This document shows, in pieces, positions 1 to 6,076 of a stretch of DNA of 6,142 bases. Source of the DNA: Pedobacter sp. UBA1654 (GTDB lineage: Bacteria > Bacteroidota > Bacteroidia > Sphingobacteriales > Sphingobacteriaceae); NCBI GenBank assembly GCA_002320935.1, contig DCLG01000090.1:119438-125579 (forward strand), written 5' to 3'. A program made the position numbers and the translations under genes. The stretch's first letter is position 1, and every line of letters begins with the position of its first letter. The notes under the pieces were generated by a model. The model was not told the origin of the DNA and made no database searches. It worked only from the letters and a program-made list of their open reading frames with translations.

Positions 1-1107
1 ATCACCATTGGCAGCTGGGCAATGAACCGCCCCGTGTCTCTGGTGGAAGACCAGCAGGAGGCCTGGATGGCCTGGGGCGTCATCATTCTGATCTCTACCA
101 TTAAATTTTACGGCACGATTTACGCCAATTACCTGGAGGGACTAAACCAGATTGCACTGGTCAGACGCTGGGAAGCATTAACCTCTATCGGCTCTATTGT
201 AAGCAGTATTATGGCGCTGATCTTTTTTCAATCGCTTATTGCATTGGTTATTGCCAATCAATTCTGGCTGCTGATCAACTTCTACCGCGATTACCAGCTT
301 TCGCGTCATGTAGAAAACAATGCTTTTGAAAAGCTGGATAAGCATATTCCTTTTAATAAGGAGTTTTTTCAAAGCGTATGGCACCCCGCGTGGAGAAGTG
401 GGCTGTCGGGCTTTATGTCCAATGGTCTTGCAAGCATCACCAGCCTCATCTATGCACAAATGGGCAGTGCAGCAAGTCTGGCTTCTTACTTACTCGCATT
501 AAGGCTGCTGGCGCAGATCCGGGAAATTTCGATGGCACCTTTTTACAGCAAGATCCCCTTATTCTCGAGGTTACGTGCCTTTGGCGATATGAGTGGTCTC
601 ATCCAGAAGGCACAACGAGGTATGATGATTTCAAACACACTGTTCGTTCTGGGTTGTATCGTAGTTGGATGTCTGGGTAATTCCCTGTTGGAACTCATCG
701 GCTCCGATGTCCCATTTGTGGACATCAAGTTGTGGCTATTACTTATACTGGCGTATTTTGTTCACCGTTACGGTGCCATGCACATTCAGTTGTACAGTAC
801 CACCAACCACATCATCTCACACATTGCAGATGGCGTCTCGGGCATTATTTTCATCGTCGTTACGCTTTCGCTTTTCGGTAAATTTGAACTCTACGCCATT
901 CCAACAGGAATGCTGGCCGGATATTTGGGTTTCTATGCCTGGTATGCTGCATATCACTCCCTCAGGAGTATGAAAGTTAACTTTTTTGCTTTCGAATCTA
1001 AAACCATTACCGTACCAGTGCTGCTGTTGCTTACTTTCTTCATTATCATTATGTTAAATCCGGATTTCGCCGGAAAAACTAGCTTACTAACCAATATCTT
1101 TAATTAA
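1..1107 (+). CDS. Wzx-like polysaccharide flippase, 5' end outside window
   Basis: This is a multi-pass inner-membrane protein that resembles the MVF/MATE-type flippases which move lipid-linked glycan units to the periplasm. The frame is open from base 1, with at least seven codons before the first visible ATG at 22, so the gene starts upstream. About 368 residues are visible, whereas the family usually has roughly 420-500, so one or two N-terminal helices are probably missing. Roughly nine hydrophobic stretches are separated by short basic loops (for example RRWEA near residue 48 from the ATG, and the HRYG region near 248), and there is no soluble domain. A family 2 glycosyltransferase and two DUF115 proteins follow on the same strand, which supports a surface-glycan export role. 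The gap to the next gene is 61 bases. The transported substrate cannot be predicted. The flippase class is likely, but the exact family (PST, Wzx or MurJ-like) is less certain. Confidence 0.8.
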   Translation: MTIGSWAMNRPVSLVEDQQEAWMAWGVIILISTIKFYGTIYANYLEGLNQIALVRRWEALTSIGSIVSSIMALIFFQSLIALVIANQFWLLINFYRDYQLSRHVENNAFEKLDKHIPFNKEFFQSVWHPAWRSGLSGFMSNGLASITSLIYAQMGSAASLASYLLALRLLAQIREISMAPFYSKIPLFSRLRAFGDMSGLIQKAQRGMMISNTLFVLGCIVVGCLGNSLLELIGSDVPFVDIKLWLLLILAYFVHRYGAMHIQLYSTTNHIISHIADGVSGIIFIVVTLSLFGKFELYAIPTGMLAGYLGFYAWYAAYHSLRSMKVNFFAFESKTITVPVLLLLTFFIIIMLNPDFAGKTSLLTNIFN

Positions 1108-1168
1108 AATTCGTTTCGCTCCGCAAATACTGAATAAACCATACTCACAACCACGATAAAATATAACA

Positions 1169-1966
1169 ATGATTGACTTAACCCGATTTAATCCAGCCCG
1201 AATTGTACCGGCAATCAAGCGCCGCATCAACGAAAGACCATTTCTTAAATCCTGGAACGAATCTGAACTCGGCAAAAACAACCGGGAAGTGCTGCTCCAG
1301 TATAAAGATAAATACAAGGGCAAACGTTTGTTCCTGATCTGCAATGGGCCAAGCATCAAAGACATGGATCTTTCTGTCCTGAAAGATGAATATACCATGT
1401 GCTTGAATCGCTTTTACATCTATTTCGATAAGATCGGATTTAAACCAAACTTCCTGGTTTGTGTGGAAGGCATGGTACTGGAACAATTCGCGGATGATAT
1501 CAACAATCTGGATATTCCAAAATTTGTAAACTACCGCTACCATAAGGAACTGGATAAATGCCATTACCTTAAAGAAGCTTACTCATTTAATCCTTTTTTC
1601 CAGGATGACCTGACGAAACCTGCACACTTCGGTGGTACCGTTACTTTCGCTTCATTACAGCTGGCCTATTGGATGGGCTTTCAGGAGGTCGTGATCATTG
1701 GTATGGACCACTCTTTCGCTGAAAAAGGCATGGCTTCTACAGTAGAGGTCCGCAACTACGAGGAAGATAAGAGCCACTTCGATCCGAACTACTTCCCTAA
1801 AGGCATCCGCTGGGTATTGCCAGATCTGGAAAAATCTGAATATGGATACCGCATTGCTAACAAATTTTATAAAGAACATGGACGCCAGATCACTGACGCA
1901 ACTGTAGGGGGTAAATGCACCATTTTCGATAAAGGAAACTTCAAAGAAATCATCAAACAAAAATAG
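1169..1966 (+). CDS. DUF115 / MptE-like protein, putative glycosyltransferase (copy 1)
   Basis: A soluble 265-aa protein with no signal peptide. Visible family marks are a Rossmann-like nucleotide-binding strand and loop LICNGPSIKDMDL (residues 56-68), an NRFY motif (80-83), FGGTVTFASLQLAYWMGF (154-171), a GMDHSF motif (178-183), SHFDPNYF (202-209) and a C-terminal DATVGGK (243-249). The DUF115 superfamily includes archaeal 6-hydroxymethylpterin pyrophosphokinase MptE and the core of flagellin-modifying Maf transferases. The NGPS plus N-R/Q-F-Y pattern also recalls GT42 sialyltransferases such as Campylobacter Cst. Position between a flippase and a GT2 favours a glycan-modifying transferase over a pterin enzyme; this is inference. 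The ATG at 1169 has no evident Shine-Dalgarno, as is usual in Bacteroidota. A paralogue follows 73 bases downstream. Donor and acceptor are unknown. Confidence 0.8.
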   Translation: MIDLTRFNPARIVPAIKRRINERPFLKSWNESELGKNNREVLLQYKDKYKGKRLFLICNGPSIKDMDLSVLKDEYTMCLNRFYIYFDKIGFKPNFLVCVEGMVLEQFADDINNLDIPKFVNYRYHKELDKCHYLKEAYSFNPFFQDDLTKPAHFGGTVTFASLQLAYWMGFQEVVIIGMDHSFAEKGMASTVEVRNYEEDKSHFDPNYFPKGIRWVLPDLEKSEYGYRIANKFYKEHGRQITDATVGGKCTIFDKGNFKEIIKQK

Positions 1967-2039
1967 ACGCAACAAAGCCCGGTATTTTATAAATAACGCT
2001 CCCGCATGTATTTATATCAACATAAACGAATCTATTTTT

Positions 2040-2909
2040 ATGAAACAACTTATAAAACAAGTTTATTACTCGCTTTATAATGTATTTCTTGACTCGCATT
2101 TAAATGCGCAGGGAACACCAAAAATGAGTCTTCAGGAAAGACTCAAGATCAGCTGGAAACACCGCGTCGCCGCCAGTACCAATATCACGATCTCTGAAAA
2201 TGAAAAAAGGTTCGCAAGCCTGAGAAACAAACATGCCGGGCAAAGGTGTTTTATCATCGGAAATGGCCCGTCATTAAACAAAGTAGATCTTACCCTGCTC
2301 AAAAATGAGTTCACCATGGGGGTAAATGCCATATATACCAATTATGAAAACATGGGCTTCCACCCAAACTACTATGTGGTGGAAGACATCTTCGTGGCAG
2401 AAGACCGCCAGGATGAGATCAACGCTTTCAAAGGCCCGGTTAAATTCTTCGGTAACTACCTGAAGTATTGCATCAAACCAGCAGAAGATGTGATTTGGTT
2501 AAATGTACGCTTCAAATATGAAGACCGGGAAGCATTGCCAAACTTCTCTAAAAATGCGTTAAGACAAGTTTGGGTGGGTGGAACAGTATCCTATATCAAC
2601 CTGCAACTAGCCTATTACCTGGGTTTCAAGGAAGTTTACCTTGTGGGCTTCGACCATAATTATGACATTCCTAAAGATGTGAAGGTAGAAGGTACAGAGA
2701 TCCTGTCATTAGGGGATGATGTAAATCACTTTAACAAAGACTATTTCGGAAAAGGCAAACGCTGGCACGATCCCATGGTAGACAGAATGGAAAAATCTTA
2801 TATGCAGGCAGACCGGTACTTTAAAGCTGATGGACGAAGAGTCTATAATGCAACGGTAGGCGGTAAACTGGAAGTCTTTGAAAGAGTCGAGTATGACAAG
2901 TTATTCTAG
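2040..2909 (+). CDS. DUF115 / MptE-like protein, putative glycosyltransferase (copy 2)
   Basis: A 289-aa paralogue of the preceding gene. The same motifs occur in the same order: FIIGNGPSLNKVDL (71-84), N96 in GVNAIY, VGGTVSYINLQLAYYLGF (179-196), GFDHNY (203-208), NHFNKDYF (229-236) and NATVGGKLEVF (270-280). It differs by about 20 extra N-terminal residues and by GVNAIY in place of copy 1's CLNRFY, a position that in GT42-like enzymes lies near the nucleotide-sugar site. The two copies may therefore use different donors or acceptors. The ATG at 2040 sits in AT-rich sequence without a clear ribosome site; Met29 (2124) is an alternative start, but the basic N-terminal stretch reads well as coding. 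The 3' end overlaps the next gene, which suggests co-translation. No signal peptide or membrane segment is seen, so it is probably cytoplasmic. The family call is firm and the role is inferred from context. Confidence 0.8.
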   Translation: MKQLIKQVYYSLYNVFLDSHLNAQGTPKMSLQERLKISWKHRVAASTNITISENEKRFASLRNKHAGQRCFIIGNGPSLNKVDLTLLKNEFTMGVNAIYTNYENMGFHPNYYVVEDIFVAEDRQDEINAFKGPVKFFGNYLKYCIKPAEDVIWLNVRFKYEDREALPNFSKNALRQVWVGGTVSYINLQLAYYLGFKEVYLVGFDHNYDIPKDVKVEGTEILSLGDDVNHFNKDYFGKGKRWHDPMVDRMEKSYMQADRYFKADGRRVYNATVGGKLEVFERVEYDKLF

Positions 2910-3795
2910 CGCTAAGCCAGTTCTGGTATCTGTTCTGATCAACAATTATAATTATGCGCCTTTTATCCAGTACTGTCTGGATTCCTTATACAATCAAACG
3001 TATAAACACATAGAAATAATTGTTTATGATGATGGATCTACAGACAATTCCCTGGAGGTGCTGCAAAGAAATGCCGACAAAATTAAGATCATTTCTCAGC
3101 CCAATCATGGGAAATACCCCTCTTTTAATCAGGCCAACGGGATTTACCAGGCCTTTAAGGCCTCTACAGGCGAAATCATCTGTTTACTCGATAGTGATGA
3201 TGCTTTTGCAGCTACGAAGGTCGAGAAAGTGGTTGCAGCTTTTCATAAGTCACCTGAATTGACCATGGTCCAGCACAACATGTACCGGATTGATGTGAAC
3301 AATCAACCAACGGGCGAAATCGGAAAGAAAAACTTTATCATCGATGAGCGTCTGCTGCATGGTATCTATTTCACCCGCAGAATTGATCCTTTTTTTGTAC
3401 AAACCAGTGCGCTTTCATTTTCAAGGACATTTCTTCAGAAAATGCTGCCGCTCCAGGAAGGTGTTTATGAGCTGATCTGGGCTGATGTGCGCCTTTCCCG
3501 TGCAGCCGTCTTTACCGGTAAAGTGAAGACCCTGGAAGAATTACTTTCAGAGTATCGGGTACACGGTACAAATGACTCGGGTAAGCTTAAGGATCCCGTT
3601 TTCTTTAACAAATTCAGAAAACAGCATTATGCCTACTTTAATGAACAGGCCCTTAAAAATGGAATGCCTGCACTACGTCAGATTCCAAATAGCCTGAGCA
3701 AAGTCCGATTAGCAATTTATATGCTGGTTGGAAGCCATCCAATGAAGGAGCGCATCCGCTTCTTTAAAACCTTTTTCACAAAGAAAGCTGCCTGA
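2893..3795 (+). CDS. Family 2 (GT-A) glycosyltransferase
   Basis: A 300-aa inverting GT2 enzyme that should transfer a sugar from a nucleotide donor at the cytoplasmic face during assembly of the surface glycan. The N-terminal GT-A domain begins with VSVLINNYNYAPFI (12-25). The first nucleotide-binding Asp lies in YDDGSTDNS (45-53), the metal-binding DXD-type motif is LLDSDDAF (98-105), and the likely catalytic acidic residue is D198 in WADVRLS. A YRVHGTN motif (221-227) closes the fold, as is common in bacterial GT2 proteins. The C-terminal 60 residues are basic, with one weakly hydrophobic stretch (IYMLVG, 275-280) and no convincing membrane anchor. I chose the ATG at 2893 over an in-frame TTG at 2878: it gives a 17-nt overlap with the upstream gene, and the GT2 core starts about ten residues later. 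A hairpin terminator follows. Sugar specificity is not readable. Confidence 0.9.
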   Translation: MTSYSSAKPVLVSVLINNYNYAPFIQYCLDSLYNQTYKHIEIIVYDDGSTDNSLEVLQRNADKIKIISQPNHGKYPSFNQANGIYQAFKASTGEIICLLDSDDAFAATKVEKVVAAFHKSPELTMVQHNMYRIDVNNQPTGEIGKKNFIIDERLLHGIYFTRRIDPFFVQTSALSFSRTFLQKMLPLQEGVYELIWADVRLSRAAVFTGKVKTLEELLSEYRVHGTNDSGKLKDPVFFNKFRKQHYAYFNEQALKNGMPALRQIPNSLSKVRLAIYMLVGSHPMKERIRFFKTFFTKKAA

Positions 3796-3835
3796 CAGTT
3801 TCTGCGGCAGCAATTGAGAATATAGTTACTTATGG

Positions 3836-3866
3836 ATAGAATAGGGGTCTCGTACCCTTATTCTAT
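3836..3866 (+). terminator. Hairpin terminator between convergent genes
   Basis: A 13-bp stem (ATAGAATAGGGGT pairing with ACCCTTATTCTAT, one G-U pair) closes a 5-nt loop (3849-3853). On the + strand it is followed by the T-rich TGTTGTTTC, which fits Rho-independent termination of the glycan operon 40 bases after the glycosyltransferase stop. The right arm overlaps the stop and last two codons of cmk on the other strand, so the same hairpin could also form at the end of the cmk transcript. On that strand there is no good U tract, so a bidirectional role is less certain. Confidence 0.75.
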
Positions 3867-4559
3867 TGTTGTTTCTTCAGGACGAGGTTGTTTGCTTTTA
3901 ATAAGCTGGAATACAAATTCAAGTTGCTCATCGGGCGTCAGCTCCGTGTTATCAAGCACAACAGCATCTTCTGCCTGTATCAGCGGACTTTCAACCCTCG
4001 TGGTATCAGCATAGTCACGCTGTTTCAGGTTCTCATAAACTTCTTCAAGACTGGTATGCATGTCTCCGTTATTTCGCAACTCGTCAAAGCGACGCTGTGC
4101 ACGTACCATAGGATCTGCGGTCATGAATAACTTTACGGGAGCATCCGGGAAAACAGCAGTACCAATATCGCGGCCATCCATCACAATGTTTTTTACTGCA
4201 CCCATATGTTGCTGCTGGCGCACCATTTCCACCCGTACCTGCTTCAGACTGGCAACCTTACTAACAAAGTTTGCAACAGGCATCTGCCGGATCTCTTCAG
4301 AAACTTCTTCGCCGTTCAGCGTAATATGGGTTTGATAATCCCGGGAATGGAAATTCAGCTCAATCTGATCCAATGCGGCAGCAATTGCCTGTTCATTCTG
4401 CACATCAACCTGATTACGCAGGAAATACAATGTTACTGCACGGTACATCGCTCCACTATCGATATAGATGAAACCGAGTTTCTTTGCCAATGCTTTTGCA
4501 ATGGTACTTTTGCCGCAAGATGAGTAGCCGTCAATCGCTACAACCAGATTTGTTCTCAT
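3858..4559 (-). CDS. cmk: Cytidylate kinase
   Basis: Phosphorylates CMP and dCMP with ATP in the cytoplasm, feeding CTP/dCTP synthesis and recycling CMP released by phospholipid and sugar-transfer reactions. The 233-aa protein has the full bacterial CMP kinase layout: P-loop GYSSCGKST (11-19), IDSGAMYRA (33-41) for the nucleotide site, an NMP-binding insert rich in acidic and polar residues (about 60-115), MDGRDIGT (127-134), ADPMVRAQRR (148-157) for the lid side, and RDYADTTRVESPL (181-193) ending in AEDAVVLDNT. Length is normal. The P-loop YSSC replaces the PAGS/PSGS form of most bacteria and is the form I associate with Bacteroidota. The ATG at 4559 is the only sensible start. The lipoprotein gene lies 31 bases upstream on the same strand, so read-through from it is possible. 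Confidence 0.97.
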   Translation of the reverse strand: MRTNLVVAIDGYSSCGKSTIAKALAKKLGFIYIDSGAMYRAVTLYFLRNQVDVQNEQAIAAALDQIELNFHSRDYQTHITLNGEEVSEEIRQMPVANFVSKVASLKQVRVEMVRQQQHMGAVKNIVMDGRDIGTAVFPDAPVKLFMTADPMVRAQRRFDELRNNGDMHTSLEEVYENLKQRDYADTTRVESPLIQAEDAVVLDNTELTPDEQLEFVFQLIKSKQPRPEETTIE

Positions 4560-4564
4560 TGTTG

Positions 4565-4572
4565 CGAAAATA
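4565..4572 (-). promoter_or_regulatory. Possible Bacteroidota -7 box upstream of cmk
   Basis: Read on the - strand this is TATTTTCG, one mismatch from the Bacteroidota -7 consensus TAnnTTTG, five bases before the cmk ATG. A TTTG that could serve as the -33 element lies 26 bases further upstream, longer than the usual spacing, so the match is incomplete. If real, transcription would begin almost at the start codon. A 6-bp inverted repeat (GAAAAT at 4566-4571, ATTTTC at 4577-4582) covers the same spot and may be simple AT symmetry. Confidence 0.25.
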
Positions 4573-4590
4573 CGGAATTTTCAAAGCATT

Positions 4591-5130
4591 TCAGGGAACA
4601 AAAGAAGAACGGCCTTTTGGGAAAAAACGCTCAAAAATGAGCAATACTGCAAGCAGGACCAAAGCCCAGCCCCAGGCCGGATGGCGCTCCTGCTTTAAAC
4701 GCTGCTGACTGGAAGCCTGATCCCGAACAGCATCGGCTTCTACGGCTTCCAGCTGCCTTTGGGCTGCAGCACTGCTAAACTGCTTCAGTTGACCTGCCGA
4801 ACGGTTTTGCTGAGCACTAATCCGCACTTTCTCAGCTTCCGCTTCAAAGCCCTTACCCGGCTCGAAACTAAACCTGCCCTTCGGCCAGATCTCAACCTGG
4901 TAGCTGCCGGATGAATCTTCGAAATTCAACTCTTGCTGTGTTGTGCTACTGTTCCCTTCAAGCAGCGATCCCCGCGTAACTTTCTGCAACTGCCGGCTAT
5001 TCAGCGCTGTGCTTTCTTTAGCTTTGCTACTCCGTTGCAATAGGCCACAGGCAGGCACCAGGCAAATAATTATTCCAGCAAAGCCGGTCCAGCAGCGGGG
5101 AAATCGTCCCGTCTCGTAAAATTTAAGCAT
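4591..5130 (-). CDS. Bitopic lipoprotein with C-terminal membrane segment (spanin-like)
   Basis: A 179-aa protein that I cannot place in a named family. The N-terminus is a basic head followed by a hydrophobic stretch ending at a lipobox-like LVPAC with Cys28; CGLLQRSS after it resembles Bacteroidota lipoprotein starts. Proline at -2 is not the favoured residue, so lipidation is likely but not certain. Residues 30-75 are Ser/Thr/Gln rich, 77-92 contain a short beta-like segment (YQVEIWPKGRFSFE), and 94-149 are Ala/Gln/Glu/Arg rich and probably helical or coiled coil. A hydrophobic helix follows (about 152-168, WGWALVLLAVLLIF), then a short basic tail. A lipid anchor at one end and a membrane helix at the other is the layout of unimolecular phage spanins, which link outer and inner membranes. 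The CHAP gene ends 11 bases upstream, suggesting one transcript. The spanin role is inferred from topology only. Confidence 0.75.
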   Translation of the reverse strand: MLKFYETGRFPRCWTGFAGIIICLVPACGLLQRSSKAKESTALNSRQLQKVTRGSLLEGNSSTTQQELNFEDSSGSYQVEIWPKGRFSFEPGKGFEAEAEKVRISAQQNRSAGQLKQFSSAAAQRQLEAVEADAVRDQASSQQRLKQERHPAWGWALVLLAVLLIFERFFPKGRSSFVP

Positions 5131-5141
5131 ATCATAGATGT

Positions 5142-5672
5142 TTAAAGGAAGAAAGCATATTTGTTTATAGAGCGCCGGTGGCGCAGCCGTTTGTAAACGC
5201 CATCCCCATCACGGGAACCTTGTGGATTGGTGTTTCCTTCAATAGATTGTATCCAGTCCTGCCGGATGCCGGTCACCAGCCCTACATGGCCAATGCGTTT
5301 TAATGTAGGAATGTAGATCCCCAGGATGGCCCCGGGTTTGGCAACCTTGCTCAGCTTTGAAGCGGGGAAAAGGGCAGGCGACCAGCCGGAACGGGGTTCC
5401 TTATAACCCGCCTGCCCGTGCAGCCAACTCAGAAATGCCGCACACCAGGCATGTCCCTTGCCAAGTCCAATGTACCTCAGGTAACGTTCCACCTGCGGTC
5501 CCTCGTTCTTCCCATGCTGTTCCCGTACCCTCAATTCCTGTTCAGCCAGTGCAATGATCCTTGCCGCGCCGTTCTGAGCCGGACCTGCCCTTAACAGATG
5601 GCGTTCAGGCAGCCAATTGCCGAAAGCAGGAGCAGTGCAAATGAGCAGTAGTAAAATCCGAGCTGTTGCCAT
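5142..5672 (-). CDS. Secreted CHAP-domain peptidoglycan hydrolase
   Basis: A 176-aa NlpC/P60-like CHAP cysteine amidase or endopeptidase that should cut peptide or amide bonds in murein. A signal peptide is visible at residues 1-18 (ARILLLLICTAPAFG), with export to the periplasm expected. After a helical lead-in (35-65), the catalytic Cys77 lies in HAWCAAFLSWL, the catalytic His129 in IGHVGLVTG, and the third polar residue is probably Glu145 in IEGNTN. GDGVYKRLR (156-164) is the usual final strand. There is no separate cell-wall-binding domain. The start is well fixed: Met1 is the only methionine in the protein, and an in-frame TAA lies five codons upstream. This forces an 82-nt overlap with the preceding membrane-protein gene, so the signal peptide is encoded inside it. 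Phage or mobile-element endolysin and domesticated murein hydrolase are both possible. Confidence 0.88.
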   Translation of the reverse strand: MATARILLLLICTAPAFGNWLPERHLLRAGPAQNGAARIIALAEQELRVREQHGKNEGPQVERYLRYIGLGKGHAWCAAFLSWLHGQAGYKEPRSGWSPALFPASKLSKVAKPGAILGIYIPTLKRIGHVGLVTGIRQDWIQSIEGNTNPQGSRDGDGVYKRLRHRRSINKYAFFL

Positions 5673-5986
5673 GGTGCTAAAGTTTTAAATTGTGAAACCA
5701 AAATTGATATTGCCGGTAGCCCCAGGTGTTGCCATACCCGCTGCATGATCAACCCGCAGAGCATTGTCATCGCCACAAAGCAGATGAGCGACAATAAAAT
5801 CAGCAGCCAGATATTCGGGTCAATGCTGCCCGAAAAGGGCATGTTGTGCTGCATCCAGCGGTTACCCAGCAGCCATAAGCTGAGCAGCAGGCCCAGAAAC
5901 AGGCCCAGTTCCAAAGGAAGGAGCCGGGGTTTTACGCCTGGAAGGCGATTGATATAGCCTAAAAGTTTAATGCCTAAAGTTTTCAT
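5591..5986 (-). CDS. Small three-segment membrane protein (holin-like position)
   Basis: A 131-aa hydrophobic protein of no family I recognise. Three likely membrane segments are visible: about 25-41 (LELGLFLGLLLSLWLL), 58-82 and 108-128. They are separated by a polar loop (NRWMQHNMPFSGSIDPN) and a Gln/Lys-containing loop (83-107). The N-terminus is basic (KTLGIKLL, NRLPGVKPR). The ATG at 5986 has no clear ribosome site. The last 27 codons overlap the start of the CHAP hydrolase, so translation of the two is probably coupled. Size, three helices and position directly before a murein hydrolase match class I holins, but holins usually end in a charged tail, and here the C-terminus (GCLNAIC) is neutral. 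A membrane partner or anchor for the hydrolase is the alternative. The coding call is firmer than the role, given the long hydrophobic reading frame and its fit with the neighbouring gene. Confidence 0.72.
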   Translation of the reverse strand: MKTLGIKLLGYINRLPGVKPRLLPLELGLFLGLLLSLWLLGNRWMQHNMPFSGSIDPNIWLLILLSLICFVAMTMLCGLIMQRVWQHLGLPAISILVSQFKTLAPWQQLGFYYCSFALLLLSAIGCLNAIC

Positions 5987-6028
5987 GATTAATGTCCGTG
6001 TTTAATAAAGCGTTGCTGATCCTAAACA

Positions 6029-6067
6029 TTCAGGAAGCGCGCCCGCAAGCAGGCGGCGCTTCCTGAA
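6029..6067 (-). terminator. GC-rich hairpin after the partial upstream gene
   Basis: A perfect 12-bp inverted repeat (TTCAGGAAGCGC at 6029-6040, GCGCTTCCTGAA at 6056-6067) with a 15-nt interior. The interior can add three further pairs (GCC with GGC) past one bulged G. It starts ten bases after the stop of the gene entering from the right and lies 42 bases before the 131-aa gene. On the - strand it is followed by TGTTTAGG, only a weak T tract. It may end the upstream transcript, or reduce expression of the three-gene unit that follows. Confidence 0.65.
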
Positions 6068-6076
6068 AATGTCGAC

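Noticed and set aside
378..973. Two + strand frames (378-680 and 665-973) inside the flippase gene
   Set aside because: They are out-of-frame shadows of the flippase, with Cys/Trp/Ser-rich, low-complexity translations and no motif.
1967..2039. Promoter in the AT-rich gap between the DUF115 genes
   Set aside because: No convincing TAnnTTTG box with a correctly spaced -33 element was found.
2878..2892. TTG start giving the GT2 five extra residues
   Set aside because: The ATG at 2893 is a better start codon, leaves the GT2 core intact and gives a shorter overlap with the upstream gene.
1169..2909. Pterin biosynthesis role for the DUF115 pair (MptE)
   Set aside because: The family includes MptE, but no folate or methanopterin gene is nearby and the setting is a glycan locus.
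4060..4523. + strand frames antisense to cmk
   Set aside because: They lie wholly opposite a gene with complete cytidylate kinase motifs, and their translations show no domain.
5357..5557. + strand 66-aa frame opposite the CHAP gene
   Set aside because: It is a Pro/Val-rich translation antisense to the catalytic Cys region, and is explained by the codon use of the real gene.
3858..5986. cmk as a functional partner of the lysis-like cassette
   Set aside because: Cytidylate kinase is a housekeeping gene, and closeness on one strand is not evidence of a shared function.
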